6,061 nucleotides of DNA from an uncultured Acidimicrobiia bacterium (GTDB taxonomy: Bacteria > Actinomycetota > Acidimicrobiia > Spongiisociales > JAENVV01): assembly GCA_905480085.1 (NCBI GenBank), contig CAJQPD010000275.1, positions 1-6,061 on the forward strand, written 5' to 3'. Under the pieces are notes generated by a model. That model saw nothing but the letters and a program-made list of their open reading frames with translations, did no database searches and was not told where the DNA came from. Made by a program: the position numbers and the translations under genes. Shown here piece after piece: positions 5,613 to 6,061 of the stretch; positions within the stretch are counted from its first letter, which is position 1; each line of letters starts with the position of its first letter.

Positions 5613-6061
5613 GTGTCTCGATTCCGGGCCTTAACGGCTCTACTTGTGTGCTTGCTTGTCACCGGGCTCTTGTTCGGCGGCCTGGTGGCGAACGCAGAGA
5701 CTGAACTCGAGAAGGCCGAGCGAGTGGCCGCCGAAACGCAGGGCGCACGCCAGACGGCTGAGAGCGTGTACGTCCAGGATCAGGCGACGGCGACCAATCT
5801 TGAGCTCCGGCTGAGCGAAACGCTGACCACGTACCGACGGGTGAACGCCGATCTCGAATCGGTCGGGTTGAAGATCGCCGCGCAACGCTCCGACATGGAC
5901 GTTATCCGCTCCGAGGTCATCAAGCTCGACCGCGAGTCGCAAGAGCGAGCGGTTGGTGCGTACATCAGGAGTTTGGCGGCGCCGGGTAGCACGCTCTTCC
6001 TCAGTGGGTCATTTGAGTCGATGTCGGTCGCAAACGAGACCATCAAGCGAGCCTCGGATCT
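5613..6061 (+). CDS. Exported coiled-coil protein, N-terminal part of a probable peptidoglycan hydrolase/activator (3' partial)
   Basis: 149 codons are visible from GTG 5613; the frame is still open at the right edge. Residues 1-28 are a Sec-type signal peptide: basic SRFR, a hydrophobic core (6-25) and cleavage after ANA (26-28) before ETELEK. From ~29 to ~120 the sequence is rich in Glu, Ala, Arg and Leu with heptad-like spacing and very few prolines or glycines, so a long coiled coil is likely. The end, AVGAYIRSLAAPGSTLFLSGSFESMSVANETI, resembles the tip of the coiled-coil domain in EnvC/PcsB/CwlO-like proteins, where a segment like AYxxG...LLxSxSFxD follows the helical hairpin. In those proteins a C-terminal NlpC/P60, CHAP or M23 domain normally follows, and I expect one beyond the window. 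The function is inferred from this resemblance only; another secreted coiled-coil protein is possible. No Shine-Dalgarno precedes the GTG. Confidence 0.75.
   Translation, partial: MSRFRALTALLVCLLVTGLLFGGLVANAETELEKAERVAAETQGARQTAESVYVQDQATATNLELRLSETLTTYRRVNADLESVGLKIAAQRSDMDVIRSEVIKLDRESQERAVGAYIRSLAAPGSTLFLSGSFESMSVANETIKRASD

Noticed and set aside
4946..5662. 238-codon minus-strand frame overlapping the MFS 5' part
   Set aside because: It is an Arg/Pro/Gly-rich shadow frame in GC-rich coding DNA; the overlapping MFS frame has clear membrane helices and motif A.

Overview
The window (GC-rich, several GTG starts, Tat and lipoprotein export signals, TANNNT-type -10 candidates close to start codons) looks like chromosome of an actinobacterium. 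An uncultured, Acidimicrobiia-like lineage would fit, but that is an impression from protein style and not a computed placement. I see no mobile element, CRISPR array, tRNA or rRNA. The contents are ordinary housekeeping and envelope genes with a few local oddities.

Left part (1-1952, + strand): the 3' ~95% of a leucine/valine-type amino acid dehydrogenase, entering from the left edge. It is followed by the orphan C-terminal end of a rhodanese domain, which lacks its catalytic cysteine. Next is a Tat-exported zinc amidase of the Amidase_2/PGRP fold. The amidase converges, with only 6 bp between stop codons, on a minus-strand gene.

Middle (1959-3908): a minus-strand secreted lipoprotein whose well-placed start codon and Shine-Dalgarno lie one frame away from the rest of the gene. 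About 160 bp separates it from a divergent + strand gene for a membrane-anchored DM13-domain protein. A gene-poor stretch (3620-3908), partly AT-rich, follows.

Right part (3909-6061): a minus-strand pair, an MFS transporter followed 10 nt later by a DUF1801 protein, probably one transcript. Divergent from it is the 5' end of an exported coiled-coil protein that resembles the N-terminal part of peptidoglycan-hydrolase/activator proteins; it runs off the right edge. The divergent promoter region holds a perfect 19-bp palindrome that overlaps the expected -35 region of both genes. It is the strongest regulatory signal here.

Together the genes suggest cell-envelope maintenance (amidase, coiled-coil protein, lipoprotein, DM13 protein) beside unrelated metabolism (amino acid dehydrogenase, MFS export). 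I found no convincing new multi-gene system. The items most worth checking are the palindrome, the lipoprotein frameshift and the rhodanese remnant.
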